Shown: one piece after another, positions 47,040 through 56,463 of the stretch
How the letters are laid out: every line of letters begins with the position of its first letter
Numbering within the stretch: position 1 is the stretch's first letter
DNA from: Schlesneria sp.
Lineage (GTDB): Bacteria; Planctomycetota; Planctomycetia; Planctomycetales; Planctomycetaceae
Assembly: GCA_028291515.1 (NCBI GenBank)
Contig: JAQGHU010000050.1
Location: 124,001-188,000 of the forward strand
Direction: 5' to 3'
Length of the DNA: 64,000 nucleotides
The notes under the pieces: model-generated
Databases searched by the model: none
Told to the model about the DNA's origin: nothing
Seen by the model: only the letters and a program-made list of their open reading frames with translations
Program-made: the position numbers and the translations under genes

Positions 47040-47596
47040 CAGATGCGCTCCATCAGAGTTTCGTGTGACCAGTCAGCCAGCACTGGTCACGGCCCCGCCA
47101 CGAAAAACCGAACATCTCATCTGGAAAACCGAAGACTTCTCGCCGACCATTCCACCCGCATTGCTACGATCAGAGTCACTTGCTGTTCGCCGATAAAACG
47201 AACACAGACCGAACGAGAACAGACAAAACACCACAGACAGGATGACTACATTGGAAATGCGAGTAGAACAGCGATACACCAGTGCTTCAAGATGAGACGC
47301 GGAACGCTACGGCGATTCGGCGCACCTTACCAGACTGCCCTTGGTTACTGACGATTAATTCAGAATCTCGCCAAGATGAAACACCCGCACAATAACGAAA
47401 TCGTTATTTTTTAGAGCGATCGGAAGAGGCCCAAGGCCACTTGATACCGCACCGGGAAATGCTGCAGCAACTGCTGCTGTGGCCCGGGTCCGATGGCGAC
47501 TTGTCGGCGTTCACGCAGCGATTAACAGTCATGCCTGTCACGCTCAGGCAGAAGCACCGGCGCCGAGTCGGTGAAGGTCTTGCACCAAGACACGCT
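47040..47596. other. Region without intact gene, downstream of a truncated sulfatase
   Basis: The part next to 47597 follows the truncated sulfatase where the rest of that gene would be expected, but no frame there shows sulfatase motifs. The frame 47404-47697 (minus) has a Cys/Arg/Ser-rich, unnatural composition. The part near 47040 holds the promoter of the LEPR gene. I see nothing else. Confidence 0.45.
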
Positions 47597-47974
47597 TCAC
47601 GTCGTTTCCCGTCGAGACAGCGTATTTTCGTCGAGATTCGTAGGACAATTCTTATTTTTCGTCGGACCGATTGGCAAGTGCCAGACGGTGCGGCCACACA
47701 TGATCATGTGCCGCGACGGAGTGCAGACCGCACCAGTGAAAGACCCCATCTGGTAAGCTCGATCCAGAACCATTCCCTCAGCCGCCAAGCGGTCAATGTT
47801 GGGAGTATTCAGCGTTGAGCGAGAATCGTAAGCTTTCAGATCAAACGGCGACTGATCATCGACAATGATGAACAGGATGTTTGGCTTCCTGGTCTGTTTC
47901 TGCCCCTCAGCAGCAAGGAGATAGGCTGGGGAAGTCAGCAGCAACCCAGTCATGATTAGAACAGAAAGTTTCAT
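47597..47974 (-). pseudogene. Truncated sulfatase, N-terminal fragment
   Basis: About 125 residues from the ATG at 47972-47974, which begins a signal peptide (MKLSVLIMTGLLLTS, ending LLAAEG). It then shows the sulfatase start KPNILFIIVDDQSP, TPNIDRLAAEGM and the formylglycine motif CTPSR (Cys84 to Arg88) in GAVCTPSRHMIMCGRTVW, typical of choline/iduronate-type sulfatases. A normal enzyme has 450-600 residues; here the frame ends after NLDENTLSRRETT. The catalytic half is gone, so it should be inactive. It lies 46 bp from the end of the intact sulfatase gene. Confidence 0.82.
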
Positions 47975-48019
47975 GGCGTGACGCTTATAGAGATGCATGA
48001 GATCTGATCGAGCACTCGT

Positions 48020-49384
48020 TCAGTCAGTCGTGTCGTTGGGAACGGACCCTTTCTTCCCTTTCGTGATCTTAGGATCGATGGGTGCGTTCGGAGCAGCCTG
48101 CTCTTTGTTCCAAGCATCATAGAGTTTTCGTAGTTCTTTCACCTTCTTCGGATCTTCAGCCGCCAGATCCTGCTTTTCCCCAATGTCATTGGCGAGGTCG
48201 TACAATTCAGGCTGTTCGCTTCCCCCTTCGGCAACGACGAGTTTGTGGTTTCCATGTCGCACCGCCCATTGCTCGCCGTATCTCCAGAATAGCGATTCAT
48301 GCGGCTGCCCCGTGTTTTGGCCGGTCAGATACGGCACCAGATCCACTCCATCCACTTTCCATTCGGGTTCGATCTTACCACCCGCCGCAGTGACGATGGT
48401 GGGAAGCAGGTCCAACTGGATCACCGGTTGCTGGTAAACCTTTCCCGCAGGGAGATGGCCTTTCCACTGCATGCAGAACGGGACACGAATACCGCCTTCC
48501 CAAGTCGTCGCTTTCACTCCGCGCAGTGGCAAATTGCTGGAGGTCGTGGACTTGCTTGGTCCACCGTTGTCGGACAGAAAAATGATAAGCGTATTCTCTT
48601 CCTGACCAAGTTCGCGGATCTTATTCAGCACGCGACCGACACTATCGTCCATCGCGGACATCATGGCGGCGAAGGTACGTCGCTTTTTGTCACTGATATG
48701 CTGGAAGCGGTCCAGATAAAATTGCGGAGCTTCCAACGGATTGTGCTGCGCATTAAATGGCAGGTAAACAAACCAGGGCTGCTCGTGATGCTTCTCAATC
48801 CAATCGGGCACACGAATCCCGTATTGCTCTGTTGTGTAGAACTGATCATCCTCGATCTCCATCACCTTCGGAGATTGCCGGGTATCGACAAACAGCGTGG
48901 GGTGAAAGTAAGACGTATTGGCCAGCGTCCCGTAGAATTCGTCGAAGCCGCGCTTCAGCGGATGGTATTTCGCGACTTCTCCCAGGTGCCATTTGCCCGC
49001 GGCACAGGTGGAATATCCCAGCGGCTTCAATCGATCGGCGATCGTTTTTTCGTTGACATCCAGCCCCAGCTTTTTCATACCGCTATTGGATTCGTGACCA
49101 AATCGCGTCTGATATCGTCCGGTCATCAAACCGGCCCGCGTCGGACTGCAAACCGGGCATGAGACGTATCCCTGCGTGAACTTCACGCCACTGGCCGCGA
49201 TGGAATCGATATGCGGAGTCGGAATGTCGCGAGCACCTTGGAAGCCATATTCCGCCCAACCGACATCATCGGAAAGAATTAACAGCACATTGGGCTTAGA
49301 CTCTGCGGCATCCAAATGGATCGAGGCCAAGCCGATCAGGCATGCAGCCCCCACGAACACGCCAGAGAAAAAACGCCGAATCAT
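48020..49384 (-). CDS. Arylsulfatase-type sulfatase, exported
   Basis: 454 residues from the ATG at 49382-49384, chosen because GGAG lies 6 bases upstream; the frame runs on to 49606 but that part overlaps the end of the next gene. Signal peptide about 1-27 (ending HLDAAES). Metal-binding start PNVLLILSDDVGWAEYG; formylglycine site CSPTR (Cys79 to Arg83); GKWHLGE for the active-site Lys/His; FLSDNGGPS for further metal ligands. The C-terminal part has LFWRYGEQWAVRHGNHKLV. It removes sulfate esters, in Planctomycetes often from algal polysaccharides. Needs a formylglycine-generating enzyme; the nearby SUMF1-like gene is broken, so another must serve. Confidence 0.95.
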   Translation of the reverse strand: MIRRFFSGVFVGAACLIGLASIHLDAAESKPNVLLILSDDVGWAEYGFQGARDIPTPHIDSIAASGVKFTQGYVSCPVCSPTRAGLMTGRYQTRFGHESNSGMKKLGLDVNEKTIADRLKPLGYSTCAAGKWHLGEVAKYHPLKRGFDEFYGTLANTSYFHPTLFVDTRQSPKVMEIEDDQFYTTEQYGIRVPDWIEKHHEQPWFVYLPFNAQHNPLEAPQFYLDRFQHISDKKRRTFAAMMSAMDDSVGRVLNKIRELGQEENTLIIFLSDNGGPSKSTTSSNLPLRGVKATTWEGGIRVPFCMQWKGHLPAGKVYQQPVIQLDLLPTIVTAAGGKIEPEWKVDGVDLVPYLTGQNTGQPHESLFWRYGEQWAVRHGNHKLVVAEGGSEQPELYDLANDIGEKQDLAAEDPKKVKELRKLYDAWNKEQAAPNAPIDPKITKGKKGSVPNDTTD

Positions 49385-49463
49385 TCCATACTCCATGTGA
49401 AACAAATCTTGCAGGTGGTTCCTGAGCAGCCAAGGCTCATTGCCGCAGCTTACGCGATACCGA

Positions 49464-50537
<1,074 letters not shown>

Positions 50538-50768
50538 GAATAGATTCCTCTCATCAATATTCGACGATGCAGCTACCCAGGATACGGGCGAGCCGTCTGA
50601 TGATTCAGCGGCAGAATGTCGTCGGCGAGGGCGCTTTTGTTATCATCAAAAATGCGTCTTCACACCAAATTAACGATACGGTTGCTGGAGACGATCAAGC
50701 CCTGGATACAATGGGAGGAGAATCCGCCCGCGATGGACGGGCAGGCCGTTGTCTGGTGAGGAATCTCA

Positions 50769-51347
50769 GTGTCGTCCCCAACGGACCCAGTACCCGATCA
50801 AAATTTAACCGCAGCACAATCGCGCGCACTGCTAGCCCGGAACTGGGGCCATGTTCAGACATCTCTGCTGGCGTTCATCACTGCGTCGGCCCCGCAGTTC
50901 TCAGACGCTGAGGATCTGCTTCAAGAAGTCGCTGTCGAAGTCGCAGTACGATTCGACGAATACGATCACTCGCGGCCGTTCTTGCCTTGGGCTTTATGGA
51001 TCGCCAAAATCAAGATCGCCGAGTTCTACCGCAGCCGACAGCGTCGCCAAGTCATTCTGATGGGTGAGTCCGCAGACGCTCTGGCGGAAGCCTGCGTCAA
51101 GGTTCAGGAAACGCTCTCCGATAAGCAGTTCGCGATTGAAAAATGCCTGGACCGACTGACCGACCGTGCGCGAGAAATGCTGAACCTGAGATACTCGGAA
51201 GGGATGAGTTCCCCGGAAATTGGCGATCGGTTGGGCATGTCGATTCATTATGTGCGAGTCGCCCTCTCGCGGATTCGAACGACACTGACGGAATGCGCTC
51301 AAGCCGCGATCAACGCACCGCCAGCCTTGAATGAGTCGGATTCATGA
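50769..51347 (+). CDS. ECF sigma factor (Rhodopirellula/Verrucomicrobium type)
   Basis: 192 residues. The start is the GTG at 50769, preceded by GAGG with 7-base spacing. Region 2: LLAFITASAPQFSDAEDLLQ, then FLPWALWIAKIKIAEFYR. Region 4: MLNLRYSEGMSSPEIGDRLG, then YVRVALSRIRTTL. Its stop overlaps the start of the next gene by 4 bp (ATGA), indicating a coupled sigma/anti-sigma pair. It has the same architecture as the sigma at 19386. The trigger is unknown. Confidence 0.92.
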   Translation: MSSPTDPVPDQNLTAAQSRALLARNWGHVQTSLLAFITASAPQFSDAEDLLQEVAVEVAVRFDEYDHSRPFLPWALWIAKIKIAEFYRSRQRRQVILMGESADALAEACVKVQETLSDKQFAIEKCLDRLTDRAREMLNLRYSEGMSSPEIGDRLGMSIHYVRVALSRIRTTLTECAQAAINAPPALNESDS

Positions 51348-52540
51348 ACGAGCAGGAGGCACTGGAACTGATCGATGCCCATCTGGACGATGATCATCTG
51401 ACGGATCAGCAGGTCGAAGAACTCAGTGTTTGGCTGCGCGAAAATCCGCAACATGCGGAACACGCCTTTTTTCGCATCTTCCTCCATTCGTTCTTGCGTC
51501 GACGACTGAAAGCCCAGCGTCTGACCACCCAAACTGATTGCACCGATCTGGCCTTGAGAGGCGCTATCGGCATCGACGCATCGACAGAATTGCACGTCTC
51601 CCAACCCACTGCGGTCTCTGTTCCTATCCGTAGAACCTTTCGGCTACGGCAAATCTTACTGGGCGGTGCGATCAGCATCAGTACCGTGTTGCTCGCCTTA
51701 CTATCAATGATATTTTTCAACGCCCCGCCTCAGGCGAAGGCGATTGCCTGCGACGGATTCGATTATCCCGCAACATCAATTCCAGCGCCGGCGATTGACT
51801 CTCAGACCTGGCCGAAGAGGGGAGGAACGCAAGGGCTCAATGGCGGAACCGGCTGGGCAGAACCCTGGCAGGAGTCCGGTTCCAAGGTCTCCGTGATTAT
51901 CGATCATGCGCGCGAAATGAACTGGGATCCCAAAGACATGCGAAAGTTCAAACCACTGGGACACACCGACGCCCAGGGACGCGTCCTGCAATCGACAGGA
52001 CTTCAATTAAGAACCGCGATGGGGCTGCGCTCGGTGACCTCCCGCAAACTCGATCTCAGTTCCTTTCCGAATTCCATGCGAGACGAAGCGGGACTGGGGC
52101 GCGATGGAGCTGTCATCTGGTTCAGTTTTCTCGCGCAATCGTTCAACACCACTTCTGAAAATAGTCGCTTCACCTACCTCCAGCTCGGCTCGCGCGATGT
52201 CTCTGGGTTTCGCATTGGCAAGCTCAGCGCGGCGCCGTCAGGCAACTGGACCGCCATGGGACTCATGACAGGTGGGCAGGTCAATCTCCGCTCCAGCTCT
52301 GTTCCGTCGGCAGAAATGGCTTTCCTGGTGACACGGCTGGAATTTCGCGAGGGCCCCGAAGACGCCGTCGTCTGGATCAATCCGAGCCTAGCCGCCGAAC
52401 CCAAACTTGCCGACGCCACGTTGCGACTCTCTGTCCCGGATTTCCGATTTGACGGGATCTCGATCAACGCGAATTACTCAACAGACATCGACGAAATCCG
52501 CTTCGGTCAAAGCTTTCGAGCCGTCGCGCCCGTCAAATAA
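51344..52540 (+). CDS. Membrane anti-sigma-like protein with large outer beta domain
   Basis: 398 residues. Residues 1-60 resemble the sigma-contacting part of the FecR-type partners (ALELIDAHLDDDHLTDQQVEE). One membrane helix at about 105-127 (ILLGGAISISTVLLALLSMIF). The outer 270 residues (CDGFDYPATS, GGTGWAEPWQESG, WFSFLAQSF, GDTR-like and FDGISINANYSTDIDEIRFG) look like a jelly-roll/LamG-like domain but lack a clear FecR domain. It is coupled to the sigma gene by a 4-bp overlap. A ligand-sensing regulator of that sigma is inferred. Confidence 0.78.
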   Translation: MNEQEALELIDAHLDDDHLTDQQVEELSVWLRENPQHAEHAFFRIFLHSFLRRRLKAQRLTTQTDCTDLALRGAIGIDASTELHVSQPTAVSVPIRRTFRLRQILLGGAISISTVLLALLSMIFFNAPPQAKAIACDGFDYPATSIPAPAIDSQTWPKRGGTQGLNGGTGWAEPWQESGSKVSVIIDHAREMNWDPKDMRKFKPLGHTDAQGRVLQSTGLQLRTAMGLRSVTSRKLDLSSFPNSMRDEAGLGRDGAVIWFSFLAQSFNTTSENSRFTYLQLGSRDVSGFRIGKLSAAPSGNWTAMGLMTGGQVNLRSSSVPSAEMAFLVTRLEFREGPEDAVVWINPSLAAEPKLADATLRLSVPDFRFDGISINANYSTDIDEIRFGQSFRAVAPVK

Positions 52541-52611
52541 TTCGACGTTGACGACCTGATGCTGCTGACTCTGACTCGATCCCGTCGTCATTCCGAATCA
52601 ACTTTACCGTC

Positions 52612-52631
52612 ATTCCCGCGCAGGCGGGAAT
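52612..52631. repeat. dRS3-like 20-mer repeat
   Basis: ATTCCC-GCGCAGGC-GGGAAT with CGTC before and CCAG after, 71 bp after the stop of the anti-sigma-like gene. The next 40 bases (TCGCGATGCAAGAACTC) resemble those after the copies at 20101 and 54192. Confidence 0.8.
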
Positions 52632-52796
52632 CCAGCAAACTGCAGCACGATCGCGATGCAAGAACTCCGACTCTTGTTCCGCATGCGGTGACTAACCCGT
52701 CCTATCGCATCACCAGTGAGACATCTAGCCCGCCTGTTGTTAGAATCGAACTAGCGAGGGATAGAGAGGGGGTTCTTCAGCCTGGCGGAGATCGGC

Positions 52797-54161
52797 GTGA
52801 CGATTTCGTTCGAATGTACCGAATGCAGTAAGAAACTGAAGGCCCCCGATCATCTTGCCGAACGCAGGATCAGGTGCCCGGGTTGTCAATCCGTTCAAAC
52901 GGTTGTCAACTCCCCCAAATCGTCCGGCAACGTCCAGGAGTTCAGCGAAGAACCATCGGCAAGTTCGTCCGTCGACTCAAATCTCGACGATCCCTTTGGA
53001 GGCGAACTGTTCAGTTCGGATGACCTGGAAGATCCGCGAGCCCGCAAACGACGCATTGCGGACAAACGGGCCCAACGTGAACAGGAACGACTGCAGGCGG
53101 AGCAGGCTGCCGAAGAGCTGGCACAGCAAAAGCAAAAAAAGAATCCGAAGGCTAAGGCCGAAGCGGCGGCCCGCGCCGATGCCGAACTCGGCCAGCCATT
53201 TCGGTATCACTGGATCTATCTCGTGGCGCTGGCTCCCTTGGCGCTCATGATCTTGTGGCCTCACGAACCCACCGAAACGCGATTGATGCGCACGCTGGAA
53301 AATCACCCCGAAGTCGCCTCGCAACTTGATTCCGAAGATCCCACCGAGTTCTTCGAACTGCTGCCAGGCCATCGGATCGAAGGAGCATTGCTAAGCCGCG
53401 ATTCGCTGGTGCATTGGGTATTCGGCGCGATCAGCGCGGCAGCGTATCTGGGCCTGCTGTTCGCCATGTTCCCGGGATCTCAGAAGCGAACAGTCCGACT
53501 GCTCCTCGTCGGGCTCTTCACGGCCACAATTGGCATCGTCATCTTACTGACATTCCAGATCCTCGCGGCGACCACTCAAGGAGCTCTCATTCGCGGCCGG
53601 GGACTCGGGGTCTTGATCTATCTAATTCTCAAACTGATCGGCTACTCCTATCGCTGCGCGCAAGATCCCTCGATCGGCTTCTGGGGCAGTTTCTTCGGAT
53701 TCACGATCGGAGTCGGCTTTTGCGAGGAACTCTGCAAAGCACTCCCCGTGCGACACTATCTACGCAACGCTCGCAAGACCGGCTGGCGCGGAGCTTGCCT
53801 GACAGGCCTAGCGAGCGGAATCGGCTTCGGCGTGTCAGAAGGGATCATGTATTCCGGCGGCATGTACAACGGACTGAGTGAAGGTCTGATCTACCTGGTT
53901 CGATTCATGTCCTGCGTCTCGCTACACGCGATGTGGTCCGGCAGCGTCGCCCTGATGATGTACCGCAACCAGGACTTCCTCGACACCGACGACTGGATGG
54001 AATTCCTAGCTGGCATGGCCTACTACCTGTCAATCGCCATGATCCTGCACGGACTCTATGACACGCTCCTGAAACAAGATCTGGACTGGGTCGCCTTACT
54101 GATCGGCATCGGCAGCTACTGCTGGCTGCTCTATCTCGTCCGCACCTCCCGCGGCACCTGA
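52797..54161 (+). CDS. PrsW-family intramembrane metalloprotease with N-terminal zinc ribbon
   Basis: 454 residues. The start is the GTG at 52797, preceded by GGAG with 6-base spacing. A zinc ribbon opens the protein (Cys7, Cys10, Cys27, Cys30). A charged, Glu/Lys/Ala-rich stretch (about 85-125) follows, then about eight membrane helices. PrsW signatures are present: EELCK (Glu310, Glu311, Lys314), FGVSEGIMYS and SLHAMWSGSV near the end of the core. Known PrsW (B. subtilis) cuts an anti-sigma factor by site-1 proteolysis; the sigma/anti-sigma pair lies just upstream (257-bp gap), so a link is possible but unproven. Confidence 0.9.
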   Translation: MTISFECTECSKKLKAPDHLAERRIRCPGCQSVQTVVNSPKSSGNVQEFSEEPSASSSVDSNLDDPFGGELFSSDDLEDPRARKRRIADKRAQREQERLQAEQAAEELAQQKQKKNPKAKAEAAARADAELGQPFRYHWIYLVALAPLALMILWPHEPTETRLMRTLENHPEVASQLDSEDPTEFFELLPGHRIEGALLSRDSLVHWVFGAISAAAYLGLLFAMFPGSQKRTVRLLLVGLFTATIGIVILLTFQILAATTQGALIRGRGLGVLIYLILKLIGYSYRCAQDPSIGFWGSFFGFTIGVGFCEELCKALPVRHYLRNARKTGWRGACLTGLASGIGFGVSEGIMYSGGMYNGLSEGLIYLVRFMSCVSLHAMWSGSVALMMYRNQDFLDTDDWMEFLAGMAYYLSIAMILHGLYDTLLKQDLDWVALLIGIGSYCWLLYLVRTSRGT

Positions 54162-54191
54162 TTTAATCGGTGCCCAGCCGCTCCCTCCGTC

Positions 54192-54211
54192 ATTCCCGCG
54201 CAGGCGGGAAT
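54192..54211. repeat. dRS3-like 20-mer repeat with 3' extension
   Basis: ATTCCC-GCGCAGGC-GGGAAT, CGTC before and CCAG after, 30 bp after the PrsW stop. The following 70 bases match those in the element at 20101-20230 (TCGATGCGAGA, CTGGAATGTCGTTCGATTC, CAGCGTC). It marks the border between the PrsW gene and the cassette array. Confidence 0.8.
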
Positions 54212-54348
54212 CCAGCGAGTCATCAAGATGGCCTCGATGCGAGAACACTGGAATGTCGTTCGATTCGCAGCGTCGGGATGCCTGTGGTCGACGCTTCGTC
54301 GCCCACAGTCGGCTCTCTATTCAGCCCTGATCGAAACCCACACCGAAC

Positions 54349-54867
54349 TCATTGTGGAGTTAACTCGACGGCGACTGCCCACTCTCGAAGATCACGCGGA
54401 CGCTGCAAATAGACTTTCTCGGGAGACCTGCTGTTGCAAAAAGAGCGAAGGCCACCGCCTCGATCAGCAATTCCGAAGCGAAGAGCGATCTTTGTTGTCA
54501 GTAGGTCTCGCCGATTTGCGTAGTGAAAGTCCAATTCGAACGGCGAGAATTCGTTTGGGAAATACCCCACACCGGCGATTGCAAAGGCATTGCGATTGAG
54601 ATCCGTCACGGTCAGTAACGGAATCCCATCACACCACGTGCCAAGGCGTCGCGTGAACGGAATCTCATCGAAGGGGAACCAATACTCCAGCATCAGCGCT
54701 AGGCGGGAATCCGCGATGACTCTTTCTCGGTCGCCAATGTCAGAGAATCGCCATTGCCAAAGAATCCCAGAGATCCGAGCTTCCGGTGAATTCTCCTCGG
54801 TAAGATTTGATGCGGGGAAGGTGTATTCCTTTGTAGTCGAACGTTCAAAGTAACTTGCCCGCGACAA
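54349..54867 (-). CDS. Array gene 5: unrecognised protein
   Basis: About 172 codons from a TTG at 54865-54867 that lies inside repeat copy R2; the true start is uncertain because the first 9 or so codons are repeat sequence in another frame. No family recognised. The composition is that of a real globular protein (LALMLEYWFPFDEIPFTRRL, WCDGIPLLTVTDLN, AGVGYFPNEFSPFELDFHY). No signal peptide. It is the last gene of the minus-strand array. By position it may be an immunity protein; nothing in the sequence proves it. Confidence 0.6.
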   Translation of the reverse strand: MSRASYFERSTTKEYTFPASNLTEENSPEARISGILWQWRFSDIGDRERVIADSRLALMLEYWFPFDEIPFTRRLGTWCDGIPLLTVTDLNRNAFAIAGVGYFPNEFSPFELDFHYANRRDLLTTKIALRFGIADRGGGLRSFCNSRSPEKVYLQRPRDLREWAVAVELTPQ

Positions 54868-54944
54868 ATGACGAGCTTCCGATCAACACACCAACACTTT
54901 GAACCGCCAGCGACTGTGGGTCAAGTTGACCGACTCGCTCGGCT
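54838..54944 (-). repeat. Cassette repeat copy R2
   Basis: One of the fullest copies. On the minus strand one frame reads GQLDPQSLAVQSVGVLIG and ends SSFVAGKLL then TGA, followed by ACGTTCG. It includes GGTCAACTTGACC, a near-palindrome. The segment lies between array genes 4 and 5. The upstream codons in this frame (MFALEAERV) continue only in this copy. Confidence 0.85.
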
Positions 54945-54987
54945 TCGAGCGCGAACATGGATCGATAGCGTTCCGGGGAATGCCACA

Positions 54988-55410
54988 TTAAGTACCGTCG
55001 GAGTCCATCTCGCGTTCGAGTTGACGTAGACCCCACCTCGCGGAAATGTCACCCCGCCGATACTCGGCAAGCAGTTCCGATGTCTGCTTCCGGCGCTCCT
55101 CACGAAAACCGTTCCAATCGGGAAACAGGCCATGACAGTGCCGCCAGACATCGTTGTCGGGTTCGATATTGTGAAGCATCAGATGCGTACGGTAGTGACG
55201 AAGTTGACGTAACGCGCCGATGACATCCATAGGCGTCGACTCAATGGTTTCGTCTGCCCAAATGAGAGCATCAGCCAAAATGTCGTAAGAGATCGTTGGA
55301 TTGGGGGCGGGGATACAAATCGCATTCAAATGCGATGCATGAATCTCCAAAGCCATCATTCCAAATGTTTCGAGATCGACCATCGGCATCTCCTTCGAAG
55401 GCCAAAACAT
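54988..55410 (-). CDS. Array gene 4: unrecognised protein
   Basis: 140 residues. The ATG at 55408-55410 directly follows the end of repeat copy R3 (AGCGTTC then ATG); a second Met-Pro-Met lies 8 codons on. No family recognised. Predicted soluble, mostly helical: FGMMALEIHASHLNAI, YDILADALIWADETI, VIGALRQLRHYRTHL, QTSELLAEYRRGDISARWG. No signal peptide or membrane helix. Candidate immunity or antitoxin-like protein by context only. Confidence 0.65.
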   Translation of the reverse strand: MFWPSKEMPMVDLETFGMMALEIHASHLNAICIPAPNPTISYDILADALIWADETIESTPMDVIGALRQLRHYRTHLMLHNIEPDNDVWRHCHGLFPDWNGFREERRKQTSELLAEYRRGDISARWGLRQLEREMDSDGT

Positions 55411-55503
55411 GAACGCTAAAGTGCCCGCGATTCAGGAGGGGCTTCCAATCAATGCAAGGAGCCTCCAGCAACTGAGGGTCAAGTTGACGGCCTCGTTCGG
55501 CCT
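55411..55503 (-). repeat. Cassette repeat copy R3 (diverged)
   Basis: Shares GAACG-TAAAGT, GCCCGCGA, GCTTCCAATCAA and GGGTCAAGTTGAC with R2 on the plus strand, but the middle (SLAVQSVGV in other copies) is replaced. On minus, one frame starts QLDPQLLEAP. It overlaps the last 25 bases of array gene 3 and ends at the start codon of gene 4. Confidence 0.7.
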
Positions 55504-55922
55504 TGTTGGTCCCATAACCAACCCAAGCCTGCGCATTCGAGGCACTTGACGTTTCGGAGGTGGGCGAATGTGCCCGTGCCTTGGCATGACGAACAATCGG
55601 GAGTTAACGCTGGCCGAATCGGAAGTAGCTCTTGAAGCTCAGGAAATCGCTCGGCCCCAATAACCAGGGCGAGCAACCGACCTTTCGCCGAGTCTTCCCA
55701 AGCATCGTCGTCGTCCCAAGGGAACACCCAGACTCGGCCATCCAAATCGAGCAAAGCCGCACCACCGATATCAGCGTAGACAACAAATGCGTGTTTCTCC
55801 TCGGCGACGCGTCTCACTCCTTTGTCCAGCAAATCGTCGGCAAGACAATTAGCGACACGCCATTGCAAGCAGGCTCGAAGGTGCGCGGAGATTGTCACTG
55901 CGCCAACTCCCTCGCCGAACAT
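55479..55922 (-). CDS. Array gene 3: protein with DnaJ-like zinc motif
   Basis: 147 residues. The ATG overlaps the stop of the repeat-encoded peptide of copy R4 (TGAATG), an arrangement that couples translation. The middle part (HAFVVYADIGGAALLDLDG, given in part, and VWVFPWDDDDAW) looks like a beta-sandwich or SUKH-like strand pair. The C-terminus has CSSCQGTGTF and CLECAGLGW, two CxxCxG-type knuckles as in DnaJ zinc fingers. No full family assignment. Array position suggests an orphan immunity-type gene. Confidence 0.68.
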   Translation of the reverse strand: MFGEGVGAVTISAHLRACLQWRVANCLADDLLDKGVRRVAEEKHAFVVYADIGGAALLDLDGRVWVFPWDDDDAWEDSAKGRLLALVIGAERFPELQELLPIRPALTPDCSSCQGTGTFAHLRNVKCLECAGLGWLWDQQGRTRPST

Positions 55923-56003
55923 TCAAGGTAACTTGCCCGCGACAAACGACGAGCTTCCAGTCAACACGCCGACACTTTGAACCGCCAGTGACTTCAGGTC
56001 AAG
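55916..56003 (-). repeat. Cassette repeat copy R4
   Basis: On minus one frame reads LDLKSLAVQSVGVLTG and ends SSFVAGKLP then TGA, which overlaps the ATG of array gene 3. It shares at least 75 bases with R2 with few changes. The 5' part seen in R2 (GGTCAACTT) is replaced just after GGTCAAG, so the copy is joined to a different upstream sequence. Confidence 0.83.
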
Positions 56004-56084
56004 CAGAAAAGAATTTGGAACAAGTCCCAGACTCATCCCCCGTTCTTGCCCAAAGAGTCTCGTACCCTGAATTCTCAATGAAAC

Positions 56085-56357
56085 TCAAACGCCCGGTTTC
56101 AAGATACCAAGCTGCTGCAGACCCCACACCGTCCCAAGTAGGGTCAACACGAAAGCTGCAAAGCATGTCAGGTAAATCACGGAGAAGTTCATTCGGCGAA
56201 GACAGGGCTCGCAATAACTTCTAGTGAGTTCCCTGCGGAGCACACCATACCTCAACAACAGTGGCAATAGCGCGAAAGCCCCTGTCATCTTCAAAGCAGG
56301 AGACATCGGCTGAAGTTCGCCCGGATCGACATCCTTGCCACATCGATCACACGACAT
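56085..56357 (-). CDS. Array gene 2: small membrane protein with zinc-ribbon-like Cys pairs
   Basis: About 90 residues from the ATG at 56355-56357 (the frame is open 11 codons more). Opens with MSCDRCGKDVDPGEL and has a second pair in YCEPCLRR, a split zinc ribbon; between them is a hydrophobic stretch (MTGAFALLPLLLRYG), and the C-terminal helix VIYLTCFAAFVLTLLGTVWG is a membrane segment. No family recognised. The segment between it and copy R4 also holds an open frame (55999-56214) that I do not support as a gene. Confidence 0.6.
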   Translation of the reverse strand: MSCDRCGKDVDPGELQPMSPALKMTGAFALLPLLLRYGVLRRELTRSYCEPCLRRMNFSVIYLTCFAAFVLTLLGTVWGLQQLGILKPGV

Positions 56358-56400
56358 CTTGAGTCCCTGCATCGAGGTTTGGAAATCCAAGAATCTACGC

Positions 56401-56440
56401 CCAGCGACTGTGGGTCAAGTCGACCGACTCGTTCGGCGCG
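56401..56440 (-). repeat. Cassette repeat copy R5 (short remnant)
   Basis: Only the left part of the repeat remains: CCAGCGACTGTGGGTCAAG followed by CGACCGACTCGTTCGGC on the plus strand, matching R2. On minus one frame reads RLDPQSLG before diverging. It lies between array genes 1 and 2, where a full copy would be expected. Confidence 0.72.
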
Positions 56441-56463
56441 AGTATTGAGCGTAAGAATCGAAG

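Noticed and set aside
47404-47697. A 97-codon gene downstream of the truncated sulfatase
   Set aside because: The Cys/Arg/Ser-rich product is typical of a shadow frame and overlaps the sulfatase fragment in another frame.
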